The translations under genes were made by a program, and so were the position numbers. A stretch of 64,000 nt of DNA from an uncultured Fibrobacter sp. (lineage in GTDB: Bacteria > Fibrobacterota > Fibrobacteria > Fibrobacterales > Fibrobacteraceae), in NCBI GenBank assembly GCA_900313675.1, contig OMSO01000001.1:1-64000 (forward strand). Direction: 5' to 3'. Shown here piece after piece: positions 1 through 9,098 of the stretch (position 1 is its first letter; each line of letters begins with the position of its first letter). The notes under the pieces are model-generated. The model was not told where the DNA came from and searched no databases. It saw only the letters and a program-made list of their open reading frames with translations.

Positions 1-20
1 TAAAGTTGCGTCTAAAAGGA

Positions 21-47
21 ATGAGTCCGGTACAATACCGGACTCAT
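21..47. terminator. 12-bp perfect hairpin downstream of the OmpA gene
   Basis: Arms at 21-32 and 36-47 are perfectly complementary around a 3-nt loop (CAA). It lies about 90 bp past the stop codon of the OmpA-like gene. No long T-run follows on either strand, so it may be a weak terminator or an mRNA 3'-end stabiliser. Confidence 0.5.
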
Positions 48-136
48 AACGCAGTTTTATCCTAACTTTAAACTGTCCAACTTTTTGGGTTCAGTTCAGA
101 TAAACCCGGAGCTTTTGAAAGTTTCAGTAAGAGACC

Positions 137-2731
137 TTATTCCGTAAAGGTGGCTACGCAGGCCGTACCGTCATCTTCCGGCGTTACGTAGTGCATTTCA
201 ATACGGCGGTTCTCTTCACGACCATCAGCCGTCTTGTTGTCAGCCACAGGAGCGGTATCACCGCAGCCCACGGCCTTAATGCGGTTCTTCTTCACACCTG
301 ACTTGATAAGCAGGTTCATCACGGCCTTGGCACGGTCAAGAGACAGCTTCTGGTTCTTGGCGGACTTACCCACGTTATCGGTATGACCCTGGATAACGAT
401 GTTCAGATCCTTGTAGCGGTCTTCAGTGGTGAGCTTCTTAGCCACGCCCTTCAGCACCGTCTTGGCATTGGATTCGAGAGCAGCCTTGCCGCTCTTGAAG
501 GTCACACCCGTGAGCTTTTCAGGAGCCTGAACAGGGCAGCCATGGCCGTCGGCACCTGGTTCATCCGGGCAACGGTCAATACCCTTACAGACATTTTCGA
601 ACTGCTTCTGGAGTTTCTTCGTTGCAACCCATTCAGAGCAGACGCCATCGCCATCCGGGTCAGGATCGTCATCGAAGGGGCAACCCTTGTTCCAAGCAGG
701 ACCATATTCGGTCGGGCAACGGTCCGGTGTCTTGGTGGGGCAGATATCCTTGAACTGATCGTGCATGGACTTCTCGAAGACCCAAGAAGCACAGAGAGAG
801 TCGCCATCGACATCCGGATTATCCATGGGGCAACCCTTCGCCCATTCAGGACCTGCTTCTGTCGGGCACTGGTCGACACCCTTACAGATGTCGTCGAACT
901 GTTCCTGCATCTTCTTCTCGGTCACCCACGGGTCGCAGATTCCGTCACCATCGGTATCGGGTTCTCCCAGCGGGCAGCCTTCGTTGTTTGCAGGACCGGC
1001 TTCCGTCGGGCACTTGTCAATACCCTTACAAGACTTTTCAATGAACCACTTCTTGGCAATTTCCTTATCTTCGGCAGCCTTTTCGAAGTAGTAACCCATC
1101 TTCTTTTCGGTCACCCAAGGATCGCAAAGACCATCACCATCAACGTCAGGATCATCCCACGGACAACCCTTGTTGGCCTTGGGACCAGCTTCGCCCGGGC
1201 ACATGTCGTAGCCGGCGCAGACATCGGCAAATTCATTCAGCACACCTTCGTCGGTGACCCACGGAGAGCAGAGACCGTCACCATCCGGGTCCGGCTGCTT
1301 GGTCGGGCAACCATTGAAGTTTGGAGAACCGGCCTGGCCCGGGCATTCGTCGATACCGGAGCAGACATCCTTGAACTTCTTGGTCATCTTCTTCTGAGAT
1401 ACCCACGGGTCGCAAACGCCGTCACCATCCGGGTCCGGATCATCCAGCGGGCAACCATCTTCGCCTTCGCCAGGTTCGTTCGGGCACTGGTCAACGCCTT
1501 CGCAGATGTCGGAAAATTCGTCTTCAAATCCCTTTTCGGCAACCCAGGCATCGCAAACGCCGTCTTCGTCAGCATCCGGATTACCCAACGGACACCCCTG
1601 GTTCAAACGGTGGCCCTTGTCGTCGGGGCACTTGTCTTCGTTGTCCGGCACACCGTCTCCGTCACGATCCTGCGGGAGCAGGAACCCGCTCCAGGTAAGG
1701 CCACCGTAGACGGTGTATTCGGGATTGACACGCGTTTTTTCGAGAATAACAGCATTTTCGCCCTGGCGTTCCTCATTCTGCCACGTAACGATATTGGATA
1801 CCATATTGTCGCCACCCACGTAATAAGAGGCTCCCAAGTGAATATCCAATCCAACAGGAGTATGGAAAACGACAGCACCAGTCAACTGCTGCATTTCAAG
1901 GTTTTCGTCGACATTGTTGTTAAAGACTCCGTTGAACTTTTCAGTCTGAATATCCATGAAATATTCAGCAAAAATGGAGAGAAAATCAATGAAGTAGTAC
2001 TCAGCAGCTGCACTGACAAATGGAACTCCCAAATAGACGCTTCCATCGCTGCTGGTATAGCGGTAGCCACCGTTCACGTGGATCAGGAAGGGAAGACCTT
2101 CTCCGCCATCCAACTTGGAGAAATCCGCTGTGGCGGCAAGACCGAATTTCATGGTCGTAGAGCTCGTACCAAAGGCATGACCCTCGCCCGTTTCCTTGTT
2201 GATATATTCCAATTCACGAATCCACAGGCCCTGCTTGTTCTGGTCCGCCGTAGGGAAAGCGGCGCTGAAGAACAAGGCCACGTCCATAGGCTGGTCTTCG
2301 GGCAGGGGGAATCGGGCCTTCAAATCGGCCTTCAGATTACCAATTCCACCCGTTTTACGTCCATCGTCATTCGCAATTTCCCCGGACGTCGGGTCCTTGA
2401 TAGGCAGGCTAAAGTTGTCGTAAAAGACAGGGAGGGCCATACCCACATCGAAATAGTGCCAGATACCCAAGGCAAAGCCAACATTGGCACTCAGGCCCAT
2501 GAACTTGGAAACTTCGCCCCAGCGAGGATCGGTAGTCCCCGCCCCGTTCAGGTTATTGTAGCCATCGGCATAGTCCATAAGGGCGAAGAACGCCAGCTTG
2601 GAGTGTCCAAGGGACTGACCGGACTGGGTCTTGTTTACACCGACAAAGCCTTCCTTGTTCAATGTCTGTGGATGGGCCGCATAGGCGCCAACAGCCAGCG
2701 CCAAGGCCAATCCCGCAATTACTCGTTTCAT
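137..2731 (-). CDS. OmpA-family outer-membrane protein with thrombospondin type-3-like repeats
   Basis: 864 residues. Residues 1-19 are a signal peptide (MKRVIAGLALALAVGAYA). About residues 20-350 look like a beta-barrel, rich in alternating aromatic strands. Residues ~355-735 hold seven to eight Asp-rich units of the form DPDxDGDGxCDPWV...CxGxDxCP, the calcium-binding thrombospondin type-3 pattern, used as a stalk. Residues ~745-850 are an OmpA peptidoglycan-binding domain with GHTDNVG and a C-terminal NRRIEMHYV. Likely role: anchoring the outer membrane to peptidoglycan. The start has a good ribosome-binding site (AAGGAG, 2736-2741). The repeats also create long open frames on the opposite strand, which are artefacts. 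Function is by family; ligand unknown. Confidence 0.93.
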   Translation of the reverse strand: MKRVIAGLALALAVGAYAAHPQTLNKEGFVGVNKTQSGQSLGHSKLAFFALMDYADGYNNLNGAGTTDPRWGEVSKFMGLSANVGFALGIWHYFDVGMALPVFYDNFSLPIKDPTSGEIANDDGRKTGGIGNLKADLKARFPLPEDQPMDVALFFSAAFPTADQNKQGLWIRELEYINKETGEGHAFGTSSTTMKFGLAATADFSKLDGGEGLPFLIHVNGGYRYTSSDGSVYLGVPFVSAAAEYYFIDFLSIFAEYFMDIQTEKFNGVFNNNVDENLEMQQLTGAVVFHTPVGLDIHLGASYYVGGDNMVSNIVTWQNEERQGENAVILEKTRVNPEYTVYGGLTWSGFLLPQDRDGDGVPDNEDKCPDDKGHRLNQGCPLGNPDADEDGVCDAWVAEKGFEDEFSDICEGVDQCPNEPGEGEDGCPLDDPDPDGDGVCDPWVSQKKMTKKFKDVCSGIDECPGQAGSPNFNGCPTKQPDPDGDGLCSPWVTDEGVLNEFADVCAGYDMCPGEAGPKANKGCPWDDPDVDGDGLCDPWVTEKKMGYYFEKAAEDKEIAKKWFIEKSCKGIDKCPTEAGPANNEGCPLGEPDTDGDGICDPWVTEKKMQEQFDDICKGVDQCPTEAGPEWAKGCPMDNPDVDGDSLCASWVFEKSMHDQFKDICPTKTPDRCPTEYGPAWNKGCPFDDDPDPDGDGVCSEWVATKKLQKQFENVCKGIDRCPDEPGADGHGCPVQAPEKLTGVTFKSGKAALESNAKTVLKGVAKKLTTEDRYKDLNIVIQGHTDNVGKSAKNQKLSLDRAKAVMNLLIKSGVKKNRIKAVGCGDTAPVADNKTADGREENRRIEMHYVTPEDDGTACVATFTE

Positions 2732-2792
2732 AGAGTCTCCTTAATGAGGGTATTTCCCAATACTTTCGCCAAAATATAGCTTTTACAGCCCT

Positions 2793-2811
2793 ATATTCCA
2801 TATTGGAATAT
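2793..2811. promoter_or_regulatory. Palindrome in the OmpA-gene promoter region
   Basis: ATATTCCA (2793-2800) and TGGAATAT (2804-2811) form a perfect 8-bp inverted repeat with a 3-bp centre, 60-80 bp upstream of the OmpA start codon. A TATATT element (reverse strand, 2773-2778) lies between the palindrome and the start codon. The arrangement suits a regulator-binding site, but no regulator can be named. Confidence 0.4.
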
Positions 2812-2892
2812 GTAAAATGAGATAAATAGCACACATTTCATCCGTTTTTTTCGCTTTGTTTACGAAAAATTACAGTATTTCCCCGTTTTTTT

Positions 2893-3558
2893 TTACAGGA
2901 ATTTCTCGAAAATATCCGGATACATACGACACAGGCTTGTAAGGCCGCACCTGCTGATGATGAGGTGGTCTATAACGGGTATTTGAACAATCTTTCCTGC
3001 AGAACACATCATCCTTGTCAATTGCAAATCCTCTTCACTCGGTTCTGAACTTCCTGAAGGGTGGTTATGGACCAAAATCACCGACACCGCCCTGTCCTCT
3101 ATGGCATGGACAAATGTTTCACGCGGGTGTACCAGAGTTTGGTTTACAAGACCGGTAGTCAGTTCATGGATGTTGATGACTACATTGGATGAATTCAAGG
3201 TTACCAGGACCATGTGCTCCTGGCTTTCGTACTTGAGATAAGAAAGCCTCGGTTCCAGATCTTCGGGGGTAATGACATTGATAGCGCGGGCCCCCAACAT
3301 ATAGCGGGATGAAAGTTCCAGGCATGCGAGGACTTTCGAAGCTTTCGCTCGACCAAGACCACGAACCTTCATAAGTTCGTTCATCGTGGGGAACTCGTTT
3401 ACCGTCGACAGGTAGTCCGAAAGGTTTCGGGACAGTTGGAACACATCGCAATTGGAGCATCCACTGCCAAGTACCAGGGCCAAAAGTTCCTCATTGTTCA
3501 GGGCCCCCACGCCCTTTTGTTGCATTTTTTCTCTGGGCAAAAGATTTTGTTCGCTCAT
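2893..3558 (-). CDS. radC: RadC-family JAB/MPN domain protein
   Basis: 221 residues, the usual length of RadC. The N-terminal third carries a helix-hairpin-helix-like region (GLGRAKASKVLA, ~residues 68-80). The C-terminal half is a JAMM/MPN metalloprotease-fold domain with HNHPSG followed by EPSEED, the zinc-binding signature. RadC proteins are linked to DNA repair or mobile elements but their reaction is unsettled. The start is supported by AAGGAGG just upstream. It sits alone, followed by the OmpA gene on the same strand after 160 bp. Confidence 0.95.
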   Translation of the reverse strand: MSEQNLLPREKMQQKGVGALNNEELLALVLGSGCSNCDVFQLSRNLSDYLSTVNEFPTMNELMKVRGLGRAKASKVLACLELSSRYMLGARAINVITPEDLEPRLSYLKYESQEHMVLVTLNSSNVVINIHELTTGLVNQTLVHPRETFVHAIEDRAVSVILVHNHPSGSSEPSEEDLQLTRMMCSAGKIVQIPVIDHLIISRCGLTSLCRMYPDIFEKFL

Positions 3559-3570
3559 GATTCCTCCTTG

Positions 3571-3606
3571 AAAAAAAAAGAGCGCCTACGTAATAGACGC
3601 TTTTTT
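3571..3606. terminator. Bidirectional rho-independent terminator
   Basis: GCGCCTA (3582-3588) pairs with TAGACGC (3594-3600), with one G-U type pair. It is flanked by an A-run at 3571-3579 and a T-run at 3601-3606, so it can terminate on both strands. On the minus strand it closes the metalloprotease gene at 3669-4703 just before radC. Confidence 0.75.
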
Positions 3607-3668
3607 CAGGAGAAATATGCCAAGCGAATAAAAATTTTACATCAAAGACAATAAAAACGACCTATAGT

Positions 3669-4703
3669 TTATCGAGAAACCGCTTCCCAAAGCTCCCGCG
3701 ACGTTACGCCGTAATGCTCCTTGAGGGATTTGTCCACATCGCCGCGGTAAAATTCCTGAATGCAGTCCTTGAACTTGAGAAACTGCTCTCTGGATGCCAA
3801 CCCAGACTCAGCACGGAACATCTTCTTGACCATTTCCAAAGAATACCAATAAAGTTTCAACGCTTCGTCGGTCCTGGACTCCCCTACGAAAGGCGCTACA
3901 AGGGCGTCCAAGGAAGGTGGCGAACCCGAAGGGCGATTCTTGTCGTTTCGGCTTCCGTCTACAAGCTGGGCAATTCCCTCGTTCAGCCACAGAGGGACCT
4001 TGGCCCTAGTCATGGCACGGACAAAGGCATGAGTCAGTTCATGAAAAATCACGGGGCGGTAAAGTTCGCGGTACTGCATCATCCCCACGGGAATACGGAG
4101 TTTGCCGTCGAAAATGGCCCCAACCCACTCTGGCCTTGGCCCTATTCCCTGATATTCAGAAGATTGGTACAAGACTACATGCATCTTGTTCTCGGGGCGG
4201 AAATCAAAGAGATGACACAGGGAATCGTAGGCCACTTCCAGTACAGAAAGCGCTTCCAGAACATCGTTTCTGTTCGGCCGGCCCTCGAATTCTACACGAA
4301 AATGCATGGACCGGGCAATGCCCAAATCTTCCATCTCCTTGAGAAGTGATTTCGATTTCTTTTCCAGGAATTCCAGGTCTTCGTTTCTGTAATTCAAGGT
4401 GCCGATATAGGAAATGCAATCTTCGTACCGTTCCTGCTCATAGAGAGTGCCCGCTAAATGAAGTTGCAGGTTTTTATCGTCAGGAGTTTTTTCTAAAAGT
4501 GCGCGGACAGCCTTTTCCGAACACTTCCAGTCTGCCGCCTCCTGGCATTCGTTGAATTCATCAACTAGCCGATTCGCCTCTTCTATGGCACGATTCTTTT
4601 TCGACACATCCATGTAGGTGTGTACACCATAACCCAGGGCAACAATAGCGGCGACGATAGCGAAAAGCGTTCGAAAAGGAGGCGGACTTTGAGTCATAGC
4701 CAA
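3669..4703 (-). CDS. Membrane-anchored gluzincin (MA-like) metalloprotease with TPR-like region
   Basis: 344 residues. One N-terminal membrane segment at ~residues 9-27 (TLFAIVAAIVALGYGV), then a helical TPR-like stretch (~35-120). The zinc-metalloprotease region is centred on HELTHAF with a downstream Glu in WLNEGIAQ, the gluzincin arrangement. The catalytic domain should be periplasmic. Similar stand-alone proteins are annotated as peptidase MA family; substrate unknown. No conserved operon partner is seen. Confidence 0.8.
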   Translation of the reverse strand: MAMTQSPPPFRTLFAIVAAIVALGYGVHTYMDVSKKNRAIEEANRLVDEFNECQEAADWKCSEKAVRALLEKTPDDKNLQLHLAGTLYEQERYEDCISYIGTLNYRNEDLEFLEKKSKSLLKEMEDLGIARSMHFRVEFEGRPNRNDVLEALSVLEVAYDSLCHLFDFRPENKMHVVLYQSSEYQGIGPRPEWVGAIFDGKLRIPVGMMQYRELYRPVIFHELTHAFVRAMTRAKVPLWLNEGIAQLVDGSRNDKNRPSGSPPSLDALVAPFVGESRTDEALKLYWYSLEMVKKMFRAESGLASREQFLKFKDCIQEFYRGDVDKSLKEHYGVTSRELWEAVSR

Positions 4704-4781
4704 AAGATAGCAAGTGGATTATTCTAGATTTAGCCCCGAAAACAGAAGAACGGTGCATTTTTTGCGCCATAGGAGATTATC

Positions 4782-5879
4782 ATGGGTTTCAAGTGCGGTA
4801 TCGTAGGCCTCCCCAACGTAGGCAAGTCCACCATCTTTAACGCCATCACCAACGCCGGCGCCGAAGCGGCGAACTACCCCTTCTGCACCATCGAGCCGAA
4901 CGTGGGCATGGTGAGTGTGCCGGACAGCCGCCTCGACGAACTGGTCAAGGTTTACAACCCGAAATCCATTGTCCCCGCCGTTACAGAATTCGTGGACATC
5001 GCTGGTCTCGTGAAAGGGGCTGCCCAAGGGGAAGGCCTAGGCAACCAGTTCCTCACCCACATCCGCGAATGCGAAGCTATTATGGAAGTCATCCGCTGCT
5101 TCGATGACGAAAACATCGTGCACGTGAGCGGTTCCGTGGACCCGGTACGCGACGTGGAAGTCATCGAGACCGAACTTATCCTGAAGGACCTCGACACGGT
5201 GGAAAAGCGACTTTCTACCGAAGCGAAGAGCGCCCGTACCGGCAACGCCGAAGCCAAGGCCCGTCTCGCCGCCTGCGAAAAACTCCGGGACACCTTCCAA
5301 GAAGGCAAGGCCGCCCGCACCGTGATGCACGATAGCGAAGAGATGGAAGGCATCGTGAAAGACCTGGCTCTTCTCACCGCTAAGCCCCTCTTCTACTGCG
5401 CCAACGTAAAAGAAGACGACATTCTCACCGGCAACGCCTACGTGGAAAAGCTTAAAGAATACGCCGCAGCAAACGGTCACGAAGTCATCATGATCAGCGG
5501 AAAGATTGAAGAAGAACTTTCCGCCATGGAACCTGCGGACAAGGCGGAGTTCTTAAAGGAACTGGGCATGAAGGAATCGGGCCTGGACGCCGTGGTGCGC
5601 AAGGGCTACGAAATCCTTGGGCTCCGCACCTTCTTTACTGCCGGCGAAAAGGAATGCCGCGCCTGGACGTTCCATGCAGGCTACAAGGCCCCGCAGTGCG
5701 CAGGAGTGATCCACACCGACTTTGAACGCGGGTTCATCCGTGCAGAAACCTTAAGCTACGCCGACTTCTTGAAGCACGGCAGCTGGAACGCCGCCAAGGA
5801 AGCAGGCCTAGTCCGCACCGAAGGTAAGGACTACCTGGTGCAAGACGGCGACATCATGTACTTCTTGTTCAATGTGTAG
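4782..5879 (+). CDS. ychF: Redox-regulated ribosome-associated ATPase YchF
   Basis: 365 residues, full length for this Obg-related OLA1/YchF ATPase. The P-loop GLPNVGKSTIFNAITNAG is at residues 8-25. Switch II-like DIAGLVKGA follows, then a coiled-coil insert, and the C-terminal TGS-like domain (RAWTFHAGYKAPQCAGVIH). The start is set by AGGAGAT 6-7 bases upstream. Acts in the cytoplasm on ribosomes. Divergently oriented from the metalloprotease gene, 78 bp away. Confidence 0.97.
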   Translation: MGFKCGIVGLPNVGKSTIFNAITNAGAEAANYPFCTIEPNVGMVSVPDSRLDELVKVYNPKSIVPAVTEFVDIAGLVKGAAQGEGLGNQFLTHIRECEAIMEVIRCFDDENIVHVSGSVDPVRDVEVIETELILKDLDTVEKRLSTEAKSARTGNAEAKARLAACEKLRDTFQEGKAARTVMHDSEEMEGIVKDLALLTAKPLFYCANVKEDDILTGNAYVEKLKEYAAANGHEVIMISGKIEEELSAMEPADKAEFLKELGMKESGLDAVVRKGYEILGLRTFFTAGEKECRAWTFHAGYKAPQCAGVIHTDFERGFIRAETLSYADFLKHGSWNAAKEAGLVRTEGKDYLVQDGDIMYFLFNV

Positions 5880-5887
5880 CACCTGCG

Positions 5888-5990
5888 GTGCAGTTATGAG
5901 TTGTGAGTTGTGAGTTATGAGTCTTGAGTCATCAGTTGTGAGTAACGTAGTGTCCCAAAACACACAACTGATTACTGACAACTCACTACT
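5888..5990. repeat. Degenerate heptad tract (TGAGTTx) downstream of ychF
   Basis: Runs of about seven-base units such as gagttgt, gagttat, gagtcttg begin 8 bases after the ychF stop and continue, with mirror units (aactgattactgacaactcac), up to the end of the convergent gene. Very similar tracts lie at 55589-55640 and 57057-57110. They carry no coding signal. Confidence 0.6.
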
Positions 5991-5991
5991 A

Positions 5992-6594
5992 TTAGTTCTT
6001 ACCCTGTTCTGCCACATTTTTTGCGGATCGTTTCGCCCGCAGGTCGTCTATAATCGGGCGGGCGATGCAGGCCAGGTTCATGGCTGTTCCGATAAGAATC
6101 AAGACGCTTGCGCAGTAAATACCCACTCCCGGATCCACGCGAAGCACATTCATGCCGATAGCATTGCAGAGAGCGCCAATCTGGGATAGTACCGCCCATA
6201 GCGAAAACATAGAAAGCATGCCCAATGCAAGAGAGCCCAGGGAAGCATAATAGCCAAAGGGTGCAAGCAAGGCAAAGACCGCAGCCAACAATAGCGCCGC
6301 TACAATCCCGAACAAATGAAGCATAGGCTCCATCTTCGGGAAGTTAGGGATAAAGTCCTTGAACCGTTCAATAGACCTAGGGTTTCCCTCTTCCATCTTC
6401 TTGAGCAAGCTCGTTGCCGGTTCCTTGAGTTCGGTACCCAAGTCAAGGCCAAGAGCGATTTCGTACATGGAGGGTTCCGCAATGACCTGCTCGGTGCAAG
6501 ACACACTTGCTAAAGGCATCAACAAACCCAAAATGGCCAAAAGGTAAGGCAGGCCAACCAGCCTCTGGAAAAGCCGAAAGAACTTGTTGGGCAT
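5992..6594 (-). CDS. Hypothetical integral membrane protein
   Basis: 200 residues. A first hydrophobic segment at ~15-33 (LPYLLAILGLLMPLASVSC) may be a transmembrane helix or lipoprotein-type leader ending in Cys. A charged soluble stretch follows (~35-85), then three membrane helices (~90-112, ~115-135, ~155-178). No family recognised. Its ATG overlaps the stop of the upstream SUMF1-domain gene by one base (TAATG), so the two are translationally coupled and probably act together at the envelope. Confidence 0.65.
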   Translation of the reverse strand: MPNKFFRLFQRLVGLPYLLAILGLLMPLASVSCTEQVIAEPSMYEIALGLDLGTELKEPATSLLKKMEEGNPRSIERFKDFIPNFPKMEPMLHLFGIVAALLLAAVFALLAPFGYYASLGSLALGMLSMFSLWAVLSQIGALCNAIGMNVLRVDPGVGIYCASVLILIGTAMNLACIARPIIDDLRAKRSAKNVAEQGKN

Positions 6595-8987
6595 TACTTA
6601 CCTATGACATCCAGCGGATACACGCAACGGAACCCGAGGGCTTCGGACCAATACCTGGGATCTTCGTCATCCCTGACAGACATGTTCAGCAGCTTTTCCT
6701 TGTCTTTCCAGGAACCGCCCTTGTAAACCCTAGTAGAACCAAAAAGAGCTCCCGTCGGGTTAGAAGATTCAATCCAGAAGGAAAGCATAAAGTACTTGTC
6801 ACGAGTCCATTCGGCCACATTGCCGGACATATCATAAATGCCCCAGGCATTGGGCTTCTTGGTTGCCACCTGCTGCGGGCCGTAGGCTTCATCTTCTTTA
6901 CGCTTGTTGTAAGAGTTTTCCCTGTAAACGGCATAAACAGATGGATCCGGAACAGAATCCAATACCCAAGGAGCTCCCTCGATACTCCCTGCACGACCCG
7001 CAAATTCCCACTGGGCCTCAGTCGGCAAGTCGCCACCGTTCACCTGGCACACCTTGCGGGCATTTTCCCAGTTGATGTTGTGGACCGGCTTTTGCGGGTG
7101 GAAGAAAGTAGATTTGTCCTTGACCCTCTGGACGGAATCTACACGGAGCATAATCTTTTCCATGAGTTCCTGAGTCATTTCAGTCACCATGATAGCGAAG
7201 GGCGACATTTCCACCACATTGCCGTAGTAGCGGAACGATCCAGAATCCAAAAGCACCAGCTTGCCACGGAGGGGGTCATTCACGATCTTTTTCAGCGAAG
7301 GTTCCGCTACGCTCGAAGAAGACACAACCACTTCTGAAGAAGACGAGCTCACCACAGCCTCGGACGAAGAAGAAACTTCTTCTACCGCTGGAGGAACGGG
7401 CTTCGGGAACAACCAGTCCTGGACTTCCTGCTGTTCAAAAATGTACTGGGGCAGCATAAAGCTTCCCTGGGCTTCAATAATTTGGTCGCCAACCTGGACT
7501 TCCAGTTTCACATAGCGGTAATGATGCCTCGTGATGCCGTTGGCACCATAAATCCACACGGGCTTGTTGTTCTGCAGGGATACGATGATCCTGGCGCCAC
7601 CTTCTGGGGAGGCAAGCATTGCCGCCAACGAGTCGGAAGCATAGCCCGGAACATGTCCTTTCCAGGTCACGTCATAACGGTTCACCGGCTGGCTAAACTT
7701 GAGAATCAGGAAATCTGCCTGAGCCTTCGCCATAACAGGAGCTGCAGAAGCACTAGAAGATGCGGGAACTCCTGCAACTGGAGCTGTCGCAGAATCAGCC
7801 TTAACCGTAGAGTCCGCAGCTACCGCAGAAGCAGTGGGAGCCATAGAGGCTGCAGGTGCGGCAGGAGGTGCCGGATAAACAAGAACCGCACCAGCAGGCT
7901 CTGGCAAAGTGGTAACCGTATCGTAGAAAATGGAATCGGGAACCAGGTAGAACCGAGCCGGCAAGGCATGGAGACTATCGAATTTTTGCTTAAAGGCCTG
8001 GTCTACGGCAGAAACGCCAGACATCTTCGACTTACGCCACAAGTCCAGGGCCTCCGCATGCACAACGTCGTACCGGGTCGAGTAAGCCTGATACGTGGGA
8101 TCGTTCATCTCCAAACCTACAGAAACAGCCTGTTTCTTGGCCGGGTAAACCTTGGCAAAATCATTTGTGTCCACGGAATTGAGCACGGTGATGAGTTCCC
8201 CCACATATTTGTCATAGAGAACTTCCGTATACTCAAGATTCGGGGTGGCGGCAACCTGATCCACCGTCACGGACACCGGGCTTGCCGCAGGAGCCGTTGT
8301 CCGAAGCTGAACAAGATTGGGCTTGAAAAGCAAAGTCTTTCCACTCTGGACCATACCGATATCGGTAAAAGGCATATAGCCGTCAGCCGAGAACACAAAG
8401 GCATAAGGGCCTGGAGCTACCGGCGAAATCGTCTTGGCCACATTGCGGAGTTTTGTATCAAGGGAAGAAATCTTTATAGACTTGATGGAACTTTCCACCT
8501 TGATAACACCCGGGAGCGGGTCTTCGTTCAGCACCTGCCAGCGCCCGTTTTTCATAAATAGCAGCTTGGGCACTCTAGGAGAATAGATGTAGTCCTTGTC
8601 GAAGTAGATATACTTTTCGTCCTGGAAGGCCTTGGAATTCTTGGTCGGATAAAAGCGCATCCGGAGGACATCAAAAACGGTGAGCTGGTTCTTTTCCAGA
8701 CTAAAGGCATGAAGGTTGCCATAAACTGCGGGATTCACCTTACCCTGAACCCAGTAGTATTCCTTAGGCGACTTCTTGTAGCGCAAAAAGAGGGCATTGT
8801 CCTTCAGGGGTAGAGCGGGGGCGGTTGTGGTCACAGAACCGGGAATCCTGATGGCCATCTCGGGGAAAGGTTCAAAAAGTTCACCCTCCTTATACTGGTC
8901 CATGGGCACCCTAAACATCTTGTCGCCATCGGCAAGAGCCAACACCGGCAACAAAAGCAAAACGGGCAGAATGCGCAACAAATGCAT
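6594..8987 (-). CDS. Secreted protein with SUMF1/formylglycine-generating-enzyme-type domain
   Basis: 797 residues. Signal peptide 1-19 (LPVLLLLPVLALA). The N-terminal ~500 residues are unassigned and include a PEGA-like segment near residue 180-215. Two Ser/Ala-rich linkers follow (~390-430 and ~555-580, with runs SSSS), typical of Fibrobacter exported proteins. The C-terminal ~210 residues match the FGE-sulfatase/SUMF1 fold: LPTEAQWEFAGRAG, WGIYDMSGNVAEWTRD, YKGGSWKD, LGFRCVYP. I see no Cys pair of a true formylglycine-generating enzyme, so it is more likely a structural or binding member of the fold. First gene of a two-gene operon. Confidence 0.85.
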   Translation of the reverse strand: MHLLRILPVLLLLPVLALADGDKMFRVPMDQYKEGELFEPFPEMAIRIPGSVTTTAPALPLKDNALFLRYKKSPKEYYWVQGKVNPAVYGNLHAFSLEKNQLTVFDVLRMRFYPTKNSKAFQDEKYIYFDKDYIYSPRVPKLLFMKNGRWQVLNEDPLPGVIKVESSIKSIKISSLDTKLRNVAKTISPVAPGPYAFVFSADGYMPFTDIGMVQSGKTLLFKPNLVQLRTTAPAASPVSVTVDQVAATPNLEYTEVLYDKYVGELITVLNSVDTNDFAKVYPAKKQAVSVGLEMNDPTYQAYSTRYDVVHAEALDLWRKSKMSGVSAVDQAFKQKFDSLHALPARFYLVPDSIFYDTVTTLPEPAGAVLVYPAPPAAPAASMAPTASAVAADSTVKADSATAPVAGVPASSSASAAPVMAKAQADFLILKFSQPVNRYDVTWKGHVPGYASDSLAAMLASPEGGARIIVSLQNNKPVWIYGANGITRHHYRYVKLEVQVGDQIIEAQGSFMLPQYIFEQQEVQDWLFPKPVPPAVEEVSSSSEAVVSSSSSEVVVSSSSVAEPSLKKIVNDPLRGKLVLLDSGSFRYYGNVVEMSPFAIMVTEMTQELMEKIMLRVDSVQRVKDKSTFFHPQKPVHNINWENARKVCQVNGGDLPTEAQWEFAGRAGSIEGAPWVLDSVPDPSVYAVYRENSYNKRKEDEAYGPQQVATKKPNAWGIYDMSGNVAEWTRDKYFMLSFWIESSNPTGALFGSTRVYKGGSWKDKEKLLNMSVRDDEDPRYWSEALGFRCVYPLDVIGK

Positions 8988-9098
8988 AATCGCTCCTATA
9001 AATTCTCCTAAACACCGCCTCCCGGCAGTTTATTTTCAAAAAAGATAATTACTTGGGACGATTTATGTCCTCAAAAAGCCGTTCCAGTAGCCGAAAAA

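Noticed and set aside
560-1650. Tandem DNA repeats resembling a CRISPR array
   Set aside because: They are the coding repeats of the thrombospondin type-3-like region in the OmpA protein, with irregular unit length.
383-2779. 798-codon open frame opposite the OmpA-like gene
   Set aside because: It mirrors the repetitive OmpA coding sequence; the OmpA protein has a signal peptide, repeats and a recognised C-terminal domain, while this frame has only low-complexity sequence.
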